Below, piece by piece: positions 1 through 7,955 of a stretch of 26,794 bases of DNA. Made by a program: the position numbers and the translations under genes. The stretch is from Beijerinckiaceae bacterium. GTDB lineage: Bacteria; Pseudomonadota; Alphaproteobacteria; Rhizobiales; Beijerinckiaceae. A model generated the notes under the pieces. The model was not told where the DNA came from, searched no databases, and saw nothing but the letters and a program-made list of their open reading frames with translations. The DNA is taken from positions 1-26,794 of the forward strand of contig CANCSY010000021.1 in the NCBI GenBank assembly GCA_947380915.1. Direction: 5' to 3'. Within the stretch, counting starts at the first letter, position 1. Each line of letters starts with the position of its first letter.

Positions 1-30
1 GTTCACGGTCATCTTGACATCAATATCCAC
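1..30 (-). CDS. Start of a gene, probably 2Fe-2S subunit of a molybdenum hydroxylase (partial)
   Basis: Only the first ten codons are inside the window: a GTG start at position 30 read on the minus strand, giving VDIDVKMTVN. A clear GGAGG ribosome binding site lies at 39-43, eight bases before the GTG, which is why this start is preferred over the in-frame ATG at position 12. The gene begins 33 bases after the stop of the CoxL-like gene and runs in the same direction, so it is almost certainly its operon partner. In this enzyme family the large subunit is usually encoded beside a small 2Fe-2S subunit whose N-terminus contains a short V/I-N-G strand, and the MTVN end fits that. The coding start is fairly secure; the function is inference from position. 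Confidence 0.5.
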   Translation of the reverse strand, partial: MDIDVKMTVN

Positions 31-63
31 TTTCGGTCCTCCCGAAACATTGCGTTGAACGGC

Positions 64-2397
64 TCACGCCGCCGTGACGACTCTGGCTTCCTGAATGGCC
101 CGCCAAACCTTTTCGGGGGTCAGCGGCATGTCGATATGGCTGACGCCGAAGCGCGAAAGCGCATCGCCCACAGCCGAGAGAATGGCGGGCGGAGCGCCGC
201 AGGCGCCTGCCTCGCCGGCGCCCTTGACGCCCAGTTCGTTGGTCTTCGCAGGCACTTCGTTGAACAGCGCCTCCATCATGGGCATATGCGCGGCGCGCGG
301 CATCCCATAATCCATATAGGACGCGCTCAGGAGCTGCCCGTCAGCGTCATAGACGACATTCTCGGTCAGCGCCTGTCCCACGCCCTGCATCACCCCGCCA
401 TAGACCTGACCATGGACGATGAAGGGGTTCAGAACCACGCCGCAATCATCGACCGCGACATAGTTCAGAATTTCCAGAATGCCCGTCTCCGGGTCAATCT
501 CCAGCTCGCAGACATGCGCGCCGTTCGGGAAGTTCTCGACATCGTTCTCGAAGACGACGGATTCATCGAGGCCCAGGGCCATGCCTTCGGGCATCTTCTT
601 TGCATCGCGCGACGCCGCCGCCACTTCATCCAGCGTGATGCTGCTGGATTGGGCGCGGAACACGCCGCCTTCGAACACCACGCGCTCGGCGTCGGTCTGG
701 AGCAGATGGCCGGCGATCTTGCGGCCCTTGGCGACGATGGCCTCGGCGGCGCGCTTGACGCCCATGCCGCCCACCATGGAGGAGCGCGAACCGAAAGTGC
801 CGTTCGAGGTTTCGGGCGAGGTCGCGGTGTCGCCGTCGATCAGGTTCACCTTGTCGAAATCGACGCCGAGGAACTCGTTGACGAGCTGGGCGTAGACGGT
901 GTCATGGCCCTGACCATGCGAATAGGTGCCCGCAAAGAGCGTCACCTCGCCATTCTCCTCGAAGCGCATGCGCATGCCCTCGACGGGACGGCTGCCGGCG
1001 CCTTCGATGAAGGTGGCCAGACCAATGCCCCGCAGCTTGCCGCGCGTGGCGGATTCGGCGCGGCGGGCCTCGAAGCCCGTCCAGTCGGCGGCGTCCAGCG
1101 CCATCTGCATGGTGCCGTCGAAATCGCCGGAGTCGATGGTGAAGCCCAGATGCGTCTTGTAGGGCATCTGCGCTTCGGTAATGAAGTTCCGGCGACGGAT
1201 CTCTTCGCGCGACAGGCCCAGCGCCTGCGCGCCTGCATCCATCAGCCGTTCCATGATGAAATTGGCTTCGGGACGACCGGCGCCGCGATAGGTGTCGGTG
1301 CAGATCGTGTTGGTGAACATCGGCTTCACGGAGAAGTAGAAGTCCGGAATGTCATACATGCAGGGAATGATGCGGCCGCCGCCCTCCATGGGCAGGCGCA
1401 CGCCATTCTCGGAAAGATAGGCGCCCACATTCAGCAGGGTCTCGACCTTGAGCACGCTCGCGCGGCCCTTGGAGTCGAGGCCCATTTCAGCGACATTGAT
1501 CTGGTCGCGGCCGTGATAGTCGGAGACGAAGGTCTCGGAGCGGTCGCCGCGCCACTTGATGGGCCGCGCCAGCGCGCGGGCGGCGAAGGCGATCATGGCG
1601 GTCTCGGGATACATCTTGCTGCGGATGCCGAAGCCGCCGCCTGTGTCGCGCGAAATGACCCGCACCTTGTCAGGCGACATCTTCAGCAGGTTGCGCGCCA
1701 GCATCATCTGCAAGCGTCTGCCGCCCTGGCTGGGCGTGTAGACCGTGAGGGCGCCGGAGGCCGCATCATAGTCCGCAGCGGCGCAGCGCGGCTCCATGGG
1801 GCTGACAATGAGGCGGTTGTTGACGAGATTGACCTGCACGCGGGTATGACAGGCGGCGAGCTTGGCCTCCACATCGTCCCGGTCGCCATATTCCCAATGC
1901 ACCACCAGATTCTCGCCGAACTCCGGCCAGACATGGGGCGCATCCTTGTCGAGGCCCCGGGCTGTCGAGGCGATGGCGGGCAAAACCTCGTAGTCGATTT
2001 CGACAGCCTCGGCGGCGTCGCGCGCCTGTGCAGGCGTATCTGCGACGACCATGGCGAGGCATTCGCCCACGAAGCGCGTCTGCTCGACCGGCAGGATCCG
2101 GCGCGAGGGCTTGTTCATCGGCTTGCCGGAACGGTTCACATAGCTGGCCTCGTTGACCATGACGCCCATTCCGGCGTCCACGAGGTCCTGCCCCGTATAG
2201 ACCGCGATCACGCCCTCCATGGAGCGGGCGGCCTGGGTGTCGATGGCCACGATCTTCGCATTGGCGTGGGGCGAGCGCACGAAAGCGGCATAGACCTGCG
2301 CATCGAGATTGATATCGTCCGTAAATTCACCGCCGCCGGTCAACAGGCGAACATCTTCCTTGCGCCTGACCGGCTGCCCAATGCCAAACTCACCCAT
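64..2397 (-). CDS. Xanthine dehydrogenase/CoxL-like molybdopterin-binding large subunit, form II
   Basis: This is a 777-residue catalytic subunit of a cytoplasmic molybdenum hydroxylase, which would oxidise an aldehyde or hydroxylate a (hetero)aromatic ring with water as oxygen source. The N-terminus carries the family opening GIGQPVRRKEDVRLL with FTDDIN just after it. The a/b hammerhead domain spans roughly residues 10-140 and the Mo-cofactor domains follow. The Mo-cofactor motif GGGFGIRSK is near 253-261, and TYRGAGRPE is near 369-377. The base-catalytic Glu is expected in GVKGAGEAG (Glu about 729). The TYRGAGR motif marks form II CoxL; true aerobic CO dehydrogenase has AYxCSFR, so CO oxidation is unlikely. 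Length is normal. The ATG at 2397 starts right at the conserved GxGQP motif, although its ribosome binding site is weak. It is followed 33 bases later by the probable 2Fe-2S subunit gene. The substrate cannot be told from sequence. Confidence 0.92.
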   Translation of the reverse strand: MGEFGIGQPVRRKEDVRLLTGGGEFTDDINLDAQVYAAFVRSPHANAKIVAIDTQAARSMEGVIAVYTGQDLVDAGMGVMVNEASYVNRSGKPMNKPSRRILPVEQTRFVGECLAMVVADTPAQARDAAEAVEIDYEVLPAIASTARGLDKDAPHVWPEFGENLVVHWEYGDRDDVEAKLAACHTRVQVNLVNNRLIVSPMEPRCAAADYDAASGALTVYTPSQGGRRLQMMLARNLLKMSPDKVRVISRDTGGGFGIRSKMYPETAMIAFAARALARPIKWRGDRSETFVSDYHGRDQINVAEMGLDSKGRASVLKVETLLNVGAYLSENGVRLPMEGGGRIIPCMYDIPDFYFSVKPMFTNTICTDTYRGAGRPEANFIMERLMDAGAQALGLSREEIRRRNFITEAQMPYKTHLGFTIDSGDFDGTMQMALDAADWTGFEARRAESATRGKLRGIGLATFIEGAGSRPVEGMRMRFEENGEVTLFAGTYSHGQGHDTVYAQLVNEFLGVDFDKVNLIDGDTATSPETSNGTFGSRSSMVGGMGVKRAAEAIVAKGRKIAGHLLQTDAERVVFEGGVFRAQSSSITLDEVAAASRDAKKMPEGMALGLDESVVFENDVENFPNGAHVCELEIDPETGILEILNYVAVDDCGVVLNPFIVHGQVYGGVMQGVGQALTENVVYDADGQLLSASYMDYGMPRAAHMPMMEALFNEVPAKTNELGVKGAGEAGACGAPPAILSAVGDALSRFGVSHIDMPLTPEKVWRAIQEARVVTAA

Positions 2398-2468
2398 TCC
2401 GTGCCCCGTCCCATGCTCGCGCGCCGCAGCGCGCGTCGTTACCCCTGCGCTTTAAGCCCTTTGCCGGT

Positions 2469-2527
2469 CCCCCCGCAAGGGGCTCCGCCTCACCCGCATC
2501 AGGGTGGGGCGTCTGGTCGCGCCAGAC
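2469..2527. repeat. Three consecutive short hairpins between divergent genes
   Basis: Three perfect inverted repeats lie in line in the gap between the CoxL-like gene (leftward) and the IclR gene (rightward). They are CCCC-GCAA-GGGG at 2471-2482, CACCC-GCATCA-GGGTG at 2491-2506 and GTCTGG-TCGCG-CCAGAC at 2511-2527. The first has a GNRA-type loop. The cluster looks like a REP-like intergenic element. The 17-bp third palindrome could alternatively be an operator for the neighbouring IclR protein. No second copy was noticed in the window. Confidence 0.45.
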
Positions 2528-2558
2528 CAGCCTGCGGCGCGAACCGAGGGCTGATCTT

Positions 2559-3476
2559 TTGATTGATGAAATCTCGTTTCAAATCTACGCTGAGGCCGCC
2601 CCTTCACTCAAGTCCCCTCCTGAACTTCCCATGGCCATCAGCAACCCGCCCCCGGGCGACACCGAAGCGCCCCACCGCGAGGAGGGGGAGCAACGCTATC
2701 GCGTGGAGGCGGTGACCCGCGCCGTGCGCCTGCTCAAGATCCTCCAGCAAAGCCCACCTCTGGACACGGCCGCGCTGGCGGAGGCCGCCGAGGCGACGCC
2801 CGCTTTCGCCCAGGTGGCCATGGAAACGCTTGCGAAACAGGGCCTGGCCCGCCAAGCGGGCGCCGAGGGGCGCAGTTGGGATCTGGGGCTCGCCTGGTTG
2901 CGGCTGGCTGATGCGCGCAGCCGCCAGATCGATCTGCGCGAACTGGCGCTGCCGATCATGCGGCGGATGCGCGACGGTGTTGACGAAACCGTGATCCTGG
3001 GGGTCAGGCGCGGCGCGCGGCGGGTGAACATCGATTATGTCGAGAGCACCCAGGCGATTCGCCGCGTGACCCAGCACGGCCATGAGGCGCCGCTGCATGT
3101 GGGCGCAGCGGGCCGGGCCCTGCTCTGCGGCATGACCCTCGACGAGATCGGCGAATATTTCGCCGGGGTGGCCAGCGGCGCTGGCCGTCACGCCAAGCTT
3201 TTCGATGTCGAAAAATTCATCGCCGAACTCGCGGACGTGCGCCGCAAGGGCTATGCGGACGTCAATGGCGAACTGAGCCTCGACAGCTGGGCTGTTTCGG
3301 CGCCAGTGCGCGACCACACCGGCGCGGTCGTGGCTTCGCTCACCATCTCGGCGCCAAGCGACCGCTTCACCCCCGGACTTGAAGCCGCCTGCATCGCCAA
3401 TGTGCTGGAAGGCGCAGGGGATCTCTCCCTGCTTCTGGGCCAGACCCCATCCACGCGCCCCAACAGCCCGCGCTGA
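2559..3476 (+). CDS. IclR family transcriptional regulator
   Basis: A cytoplasmic DNA-binding regulator of 305 residues if the TTG at 2559 is used. A GAGGG ribosome binding site at 2546-2550 supports that start. The first ATG, at 2631, would give 281 residues but has no visible binding site. A winged helix-turn-helix (about residues 48-115: VEAVTRAVRLLKIL, then an Ala/Glu-rich HTH) is followed by the IclR effector-binding domain (about 125-295), which includes ILGVRRGARRVNIDYVES and the typical HVGAAGRALL segment. The HTH is atypically Ala-rich. The gene lies 11 bases before an oxaloacetate-decarboxylase-like gene on the same strand and diverges from the CoxL-like gene. It is therefore the likely local regulator of one or both, sensing a small organic acid. 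The ligand is unknown. Confidence 0.88.
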   Translation: MIDEISFQIYAEAAPSLKSPPELPMAISNPPPGDTEAPHREEGEQRYRVEAVTRAVRLLKILQQSPPLDTAALAEAAEATPAFAQVAMETLAKQGLARQAGAEGRSWDLGLAWLRLADARSRQIDLRELALPIMRRMRDGVDETVILGVRRGARRVNIDYVESTQAIRRVTQHGHEAPLHVGAAGRALLCGMTLDEIGEYFAGVASGAGRHAKLFDVEKFIAELADVRRKGYADVNGELSLDSWAVSAPVRDHTGAVVASLTISAPSDRFTPGLEAACIANVLEGAGDLSLLLGQTPSTRPNSPR

Positions 3477-3487
3477 ACGGAGACCCC

Positions 3488-4348
3488 ATGAACTGGACCG
3501 AACGCCGCGCCCGCATGCGCACCCTCCTGCTGGGCGACGGCTGCGTCTTTCCCGCCTCGGTCTATGACCCGATCTCGGCGCGGCTGGCGCAGGGGATCGG
3601 CTTTGAAGTCGGCATGTATGCTGGCTCCGTCGCCTCGCTGGCGGTGCTGGGCGCGCCGGATCTGATCTTGCTGACCCTCAGCGAATTCGCCGACCAGGCC
3701 CTGCGCATCAACCGCGCCTGCGACCTCCCTGTCATCGCGGACGCGGACCATGGCTATGGCAACGCCCTGAACGTCATGCGCACTGTGCAGGAACTGGAGG
3801 CGGCGGGCCTCAGCGCCCTCACCATCGAGGACACCCTGCTGCCCCGCCCCTTCGGCGAGACCAAGGTGCGGCCGCTCTCCATCGAAGAGGGCGTGGGCAA
3901 GATGAAGGCGGCTGTGGCGGCGCGCAGCGATCCCGGGTTGGTGATCCTCGCCCGCACTGGCGCCATCGCCATGACTGGCCTTGAGGACACAATCGCCCGC
4001 ATCCGCGCTTATGAAACGACCGGCGTGGACGGCATTTTCCTCGCGGGCCTGCGCACCAGGGCCGAGGTGGCGGCGATCCAGGCGGCGACGCGCCTGCCGA
4101 TCGTGCTGGGCACGCTCACGCCCGAGATCGAGGACCAAGCCTTTCTGGGCGCCCATGGGGTGCGCATCGCCTTGCAGGGACACGCGCCCTTCATGGCCGC
4201 CATCGAGGCGGTGCGGGCCACCATGCAGGCCCTTCGGGACGGGGTGAAGCCCGCCGACCTCAAGGGCCTGCCCTCGGACGCCCTCGTAAAAGAGGTCAGC
4301 CGCGAGGCCCATTGGCGGGCCGCGACCGACGCTTACCTCATGCCGTGA
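3488..4348 (+). CDS. Isocitrate lyase/PEP mutase superfamily enzyme, oxaloacetate decarboxylase-like
   Basis: A 286-residue TIM-barrel enzyme expected to act on a 2-oxo or hydroxy dicarboxylic acid, most likely decarboxylating oxaloacetate to pyruvate. The Mg-binding signature DADHGYGN sits at 85-92, the second acidic motif IED at 113-115, and LARTGAI follows near 154-160. The N-terminal stretch VYDPISARLAQGIGFEVGMY and the ASLAVLGAPDLILLTL segment are typical of the PA4872-like oxaloacetate decarboxylase branch. The lyase Cys loop (KKCGH) of isocitrate and methylisocitrate lyases is absent, with PRPFGETK in its place, which argues against C-C lyase activity of that type. A GGAG site precedes the ATG at 3488. 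The gene is probably co-transcribed with the IclR gene 11 bases upstream. Its last 11 bases overlap the end of the convergent ThDP gene. Confidence 0.85.
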   Translation: MNWTERRARMRTLLLGDGCVFPASVYDPISARLAQGIGFEVGMYAGSVASLAVLGAPDLILLTLSEFADQALRINRACDLPVIADADHGYGNALNVMRTVQELEAAGLSALTIEDTLLPRPFGETKVRPLSIEEGVGKMKAAVAARSDPGLVILARTGAIAMTGLEDTIARIRAYETTGVDGIFLAGLRTRAEVAAIQAATRLPIVLGTLTPEIEDQAFLGAHGVRIALQGHAPFMAAIEAVRATMQALRDGVKPADLKGLPSDALVKEVSREAHWRAATDAYLMP

Positions 4349-6011
4349 CGCCGCGCACCGCTGGCGCATGGGGATCGGCCGCTCCACCACGGTTGCGCAG
4401 GCGCAACAAACCCCAGGGGCTCGGCATCTGCCCGACGGGAACCTCGATCAGCGCCGGCCCGCCAGCCGCGATGGCCGATTTCAGGGCTCCTTCCAGATCC
4501 TGCGGCGAGGTCACGCGCGTCGCGGGTACGCCAAAGGCCTTGGCCAGCGTCATGTAATCGGGATTCGCCAGTTCGGTTTCATAGGCGGCGCCGAATTGCT
4601 CGTTGAGCATGCCGCGCACATTGCCGAAATGCCCATCCGCGAAGACCACCGTCACCAGACCGAGATTGTATTTCCGGGCGGTGGACAGTTCCTGCATGCA
4701 CCAGCCAAAGCCGCCATCGCCCGAAATCGCCACCACCGGGCGCCCGGGATTACCCGCCGCGACCCCCAGCCCCGTGGGAAAACCATAACCAAGGGTGCCT
4801 TGATGGCCCGGCGAGATGATCGTGCCGGGCTCGTAGACCGGATAGGCCTCGCGGGCGAAGTAGCCCACCTGGGTCAGTTCGTTGACGAAGACGCCGTTCT
4901 CCGGCAGCGCCGCGCGGATGGCCCGCACATAGGTCGCCTGGGGCTCGATGGCGTCCACTTGGCGCTGCCGCCAGGCGCGCAGCTTCGCCACCGCGCCCGC
5001 ATGAAGGGTGCGGCGAGGCGCCTGAAGTCCGTCCATCTCGTCGCAGAGCGCGTCCATGGCGAGCCCCGCGTCGGCGCACACATGCAGTCCCTCAGGACGC
5101 GGCGCTTCGGCCGCCTGCTCATCCACGTTGATATAGAGATAGTGCTGACCCGGCTGGCTCCAGACGGCGTCCGGCGCGCGCGAATCGGCGAAGCGGCTAC
5201 CCACAACGATCAGCAGATCCGCCTCGGGGACCAGCACGCGGCCGCTGAGGGAGGTGAAGGCGAGGGAATGATGATCGGAGATCGCCCCGCGCCCGTTCTC
5301 GCTCATCACAACCGGAGCGCCCAGACGCTCGGCGAAGCGCGTCAGGGCTTTGGAGGCGCGCGCCGCCAGCACGCCGCCACCTGCGAAAATCACCGGGAAT
5401 TGCGCCCGCGACAGCAGTTCCGCCGCCCGGCGCACCGCCGCCTGATCGGGCTTCGTGCGCAGATCGCGGGCGGTGGGCTCCACAAGCGAAACCTCGCCCT
5501 TCATGGCCAGCACATCCTGGGGAATTTCGACCGCGACGGGACCGGGGCGTCCGGTCTCCATCTCCTCATAGGCCCGGCGGATGAGGCCCGGCACCTCGCT
5601 AGGGCTGCCCGCCAGCCCGCGCCATTTGGTCACCGAATCAAAGACGGCGGAGGAATTCTTGATTTCATGCAGCAGCCCCAGGCCACGCCCGATGGCGGCG
5701 GAATGGATCTGCCCCGCCACGCACAGCACCCGAGAAGAACAGGCATAAGCGGTCGAGAGCCCCGCCAGGGCGTTCAGCACGCCCGGCCCCGGCACGACCA
5801 TGCAGACTCCCGGCTTTCCGGTGGTGCGGGCGAAGCCGTCGGCCATATAGGAGGCCGCCTGCTCGTTACGGGTGGTGCGGAAGGCGATGGCGTCAGAGCG
5901 CCGCAGGGCGTCCACCGCAAAATCGAGCTGGACGCCCGGAATGCCGAAAATCTGGCTTGCGCCTTCGCGCTCCAACTGCGCGACCAGCGCCTCGCCCCCG
6001 GTGAGCTGCAT
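4338..6011 (-). CDS. Thiamine pyrophosphate-dependent enzyme, acetolactate synthase/2-oxo acid decarboxylase-like
   Basis: A 557-residue ThDP enzyme with the standard Pyr (about 1-165), central (190-325) and PP (360-535) domains. It would decarboxylate a 2-oxo acid or transfer the resulting acyl carbanion. The cofactor-activating glutamate is Glu50 in TTRNEQAA. The ThDP/Mg motif starts with SGDGGFG (430-436) and ends with VFADGHFGN (457-464), where Asp459-Gly460 replace the usual Asn-Asn. That replacement is seen in some non-acetolactate members and makes a housekeeping IlvB role unlikely. Start: ATG at 6011 behind an AGGGGG site. It diverges from the cupin operon across 136 bases and converges with the oxaloacetate-decarboxylase-like gene. 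The context points to catabolism of an organic acid. The exact reaction is not predictable. Confidence 0.88.
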   Translation of the reverse strand: MQLTGGEALVAQLEREGASQIFGIPGVQLDFAVDALRRSDAIAFRTTRNEQAASYMADGFARTTGKPGVCMVVPGPGVLNALAGLSTAYACSSRVLCVAGQIHSAAIGRGLGLLHEIKNSSAVFDSVTKWRGLAGSPSEVPGLIRRAYEEMETGRPGPVAVEIPQDVLAMKGEVSLVEPTARDLRTKPDQAAVRRAAELLSRAQFPVIFAGGGVLAARASKALTRFAERLGAPVVMSENGRGAISDHHSLAFTSLSGRVLVPEADLLIVVGSRFADSRAPDAVWSQPGQHYLYINVDEQAAEAPRPEGLHVCADAGLAMDALCDEMDGLQAPRRTLHAGAVAKLRAWRQRQVDAIEPQATYVRAIRAALPENGVFVNELTQVGYFAREAYPVYEPGTIISPGHQGTLGYGFPTGLGVAAGNPGRPVVAISGDGGFGWCMQELSTARKYNLGLVTVVFADGHFGNVRGMLNEQFGAAYETELANPDYMTLAKAFGVPATRVTSPQDLEGALKSAIAAGGPALIEVPVGQMPSPWGLLRLRNRGGAADPHAPAVRGVTA

Positions 6012-6147
6012 GTTTCCCCCTGTGGATCTGTTCTGGCGGCATTGGGGCCATCCGCCTGCGCGCCTGTCAACCGCTGATCGGGATGGAAGATTCGGACGCC
6101 CCTATGCTAAAGGAGCAAGAACAGAGGAACGCCGACAGGAGAAAACC

Positions 6148-7116
6148 ATGGCTCATGTCTCCCCCCGGGAGTTCGAGAACGCCGGGAACATGGACGAACT
6201 GCTCGGTCTGCTCGGGCGCGCGGGTATCGAGAATGGCTGGGCCAAACGCGAGCCCTCCATGTACGCCAAGCCCAAAAAACCTTTCATCCCCGCCCAGTGG
6301 GAATGGGCCCAGGCCCGCGCCGCCCTGGATGCGGCGGGGCGATTCGTGAATACGGAGCTGGCCGAGCGGCGCAACCTCATCCTCAACAATCCCGTGCCCG
6401 GCAATTTCTATCCCACGGTCACCACGCTCGTCAGCGCCTATCAGATGGTGAAGGCTGGGGAGGTCGCCCGCTCCCACCGCCACACCGCCAACGCCCTGCG
6501 CTTCGTGGCGCAGGCGGAGCCCGGCATGTACACAGTCGTCGATGGCAAGAAGATACCCATGGAGCCCAGCGACGTGCTGCTGACGCCCAACTGGGCCTGG
6601 CATGGCCACGCCAACGAGAGCAAGGCGAGCGGCTACTGGATCGACTTTCTCGATGTGCCCCTCACCCATCTGCTCGGGCCCATGTTCTTCGAGCATCACG
6701 AAGAGATGGTGGAGCATACCGACATCGTCGCCCCCGACAGCCCTGCCCGCTTCGCCTTCAGCGAAACGGTGCGCCGACTGGCCGAGGCCAGCGACATCAC
6801 GCCCGGCCATCGCGAAATCGCGCTGGGCGATCCCGCCCTCACAACCATCGCGCTGAATGTGGTGCGGCTGGAGAAAGGCGCCAGCTTCTCCATGGAGCCC
6901 TCGACCCTCAGCTGCATCTATACGGTCATGCAGGGCAAGACGCAGGCGACCATTGATGGCGTGACTTTCAACGCGAGCCGCGCTGACGTCATCGCCGCGC
7001 CCAGCAGCACATCGCAACTGTGGCTTGCCCAGGAGGAGTGCTATCTCCTGCGCGTCAGCGACGAACCCCTCATGCGCTTCCTCGGCTGGCTAAGACCAAT
7101 CGAGGCGGCGCGCTGA
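6148..7116 (+). CDS. Gentisate 1,2-dioxygenase-like bicupin protein
   Basis: A 322-residue bicupin resembling gentisate 1,2-dioxygenase, an Fe(II) enzyme that opens the ring of 2,5-dihydroxybenzoate-type substrates. The N-terminal cupin has the metal site SHRHTANALRF (His110, His112) and TPNWAWHGH (His152, possibly His154), which match the family HRH and NWxWHDH motifs. The C-terminal cupin (about 215-320) contains no histidine and so should be metal-free, as in the family. The annotated ATG at 6148 has an AGGAG site seven bases upstream; the open frame further upstream runs through the divergent promoter region and is not coding. It is the first gene of a four-gene unit ending at 11169. The substrate could be gentisate, salicylate, 1-hydroxy-2-naphthoate or a related hydroxy acid; sequence alone does not decide. 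Confidence 0.85.
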   Translation: MAHVSPREFENAGNMDELLGLLGRAGIENGWAKREPSMYAKPKKPFIPAQWEWAQARAALDAAGRFVNTELAERRNLILNNPVPGNFYPTVTTLVSAYQMVKAGEVARSHRHTANALRFVAQAEPGMYTVVDGKKIPMEPSDVLLTPNWAWHGHANESKASGYWIDFLDVPLTHLLGPMFFEHHEEMVEHTDIVAPDSPARFAFSETVRRLAEASDITPGHREIALGDPALTTIALNVVRLEKGASFSMEPSTLSCIYTVMQGKTQATIDGVTFNASRADVIAAPSSTSQLWLAQEECYLLRVSDEPLMRFLGWLRPIEAAR

Positions 7117-7151
7117 ACGCTTTCCATACTCACAAGACCAAGGGATGAAAC

Positions 7152-7889
7152 ATGGCTGACATCGACGCGCTCATCAATGAACTGGTGCTCGCCAACCGCA
7201 TTCTCGCAGGCCAGGGCGTGGTGGACGCTTTTGGCCATGTGAGCGTGCGCCACCCCGACAAGCCCGACCGTTTCTTCCTCTCGCGTTCGCGCAGCCCCGA
7301 GCTTGTGGAACACGAAGACATCATGGAATTCGGCATGGATGGCCAGGTCACAGATGGCCGCACCGATCCGGCCTATCATGAGCGTTTCATCCATGCGGCG
7401 GTCTATGAGGCCAACCCCGAAATCAACGCGGTGGTGCATAGCCATGCGCTGGACGTCCTGCCCTTCACCATCAGCTCGGTCCCCCTGCAACCCTGCATCC
7501 ACACGGCCAGCCAGTGCGGCGAAACGATCCCCGTCTGGGATATCCGCGACACCTTCGGCGACACAGGCCTACTGGTGGCGAACATGGACCATGGCCGCGA
7601 TCTGGCGAAGACTATGGGCGCCAATCGCGTCGCGCTGATGCGCGGCCATGGCTTCACCGCCGCCGGCCGCACGCTCGGCGAAGTGCTGAAATCCTCGATC
7701 TACCTGCCCCAGAACGCCAAGGTTCTGAAAGAGGCCATGATGATGGGCGGCACGGTGAAGGTGCTGTCGGCAGGCGAAATCGCGGCGCGCGACGCCGATG
7801 GTCCCGGCGGCAAGGATCTGTTCCGCGCCATCGCCTATTGGGCCAGCAAGGCGGGTTGCAGCCACCTGCTGCAATACAAGAAGAAATAA
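7152..7889 (+). CDS. Class II aldolase/adducin family protein
   Basis: A 245-residue cytoplasmic zinc enzyme of the fuculose-phosphate aldolase fold. The metal ligands expected for the family are visible: His96 and His98 in VVHSHALD and His166 in MRGHGFTA. Glu77 (YHERFIH) is the likely acid/base residue. The opening LANRILAGQGVVDAFGHVSVR is characteristic of a catabolic subgroup that also contains 3,4-dihydroxyphthalate decarboxylase, so decarboxylation of a hydroxylated aromatic acid is as plausible as an aldol cleavage. It follows the cupin gene after 35 bases and precedes a binding-protein gene after 66. The pairing with a ring-cleavage cupin supports a place in an aromatic-acid pathway. 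The fold is certain; the reaction is inferred. Confidence 0.88.
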   Translation: MADIDALINELVLANRILAGQGVVDAFGHVSVRHPDKPDRFFLSRSRSPELVEHEDIMEFGMDGQVTDGRTDPAYHERFIHAAVYEANPEINAVVHSHALDVLPFTISSVPLQPCIHTASQCGETIPVWDIRDTFGDTGLLVANMDHGRDLAKTMGANRVALMRGHGFTAAGRTLGEVLKSSIYLPQNAKVLKEAMMMGGTVKVLSAGEIAARDADGPGGKDLFRAIAYWASKAGCSHLLQYKKK

Positions 7890-7901
7890 GCGTCAGACGG
7901 G

Positions 7902-7939
7902 GCCGCGCCAGACGCGGCTCCTCAACTGCCTTGAGTTGA
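7902..7939 (+). other. Two hairpins in the leader of the binding-protein gene
   Basis: Within the 66-base gap after the aldolase gene there are two perfect stems: GCCGCG-CCAGA-CGCGGC at 7902-7918 and TCAACT-GCCTTG-AGTTGA at 7922-7939. Four bases later comes a strong GGGAGGA ribosome binding site (7944-7950). There is no T-run, so this is not a classic terminator. Such stems often mark an RNA processing or stabilisation point that raises expression of the periplasmic protein relative to upstream genes; that role is inferred. Confidence 0.45.
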
Positions 7940-7955
7940 AAACGGGAGGAATGAA

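Noticed and set aside
64..2397. Aerobic carbon monoxide dehydrogenase large subunit
   Set aside because: The active-site motif is TYRGAGR (AYRGAGR in the second copy), not AYxCSFR, so both are form II proteins unlikely to oxidise CO.
55..2562. Open frame of 835 codons on the plus strand
   Set aside because: It is antisense to the CoxL-like gene, which has clear family motifs. The His/Gly/Ala-rich product is the usual shadow of a G+C-rich gene.
6065..6070. TTGACA -35 element on the minus strand before the ThDP gene
   Set aside because: No acceptable -10 element lies 16-18 bases downstream (CCCCAA or CCCAAT), so no promoter is called.
4368..6077. Open frame of 569 codons on the plus strand
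   Set aside because: It is antisense to the ThDP enzyme gene, with no recognisable motif or ribosome binding site.
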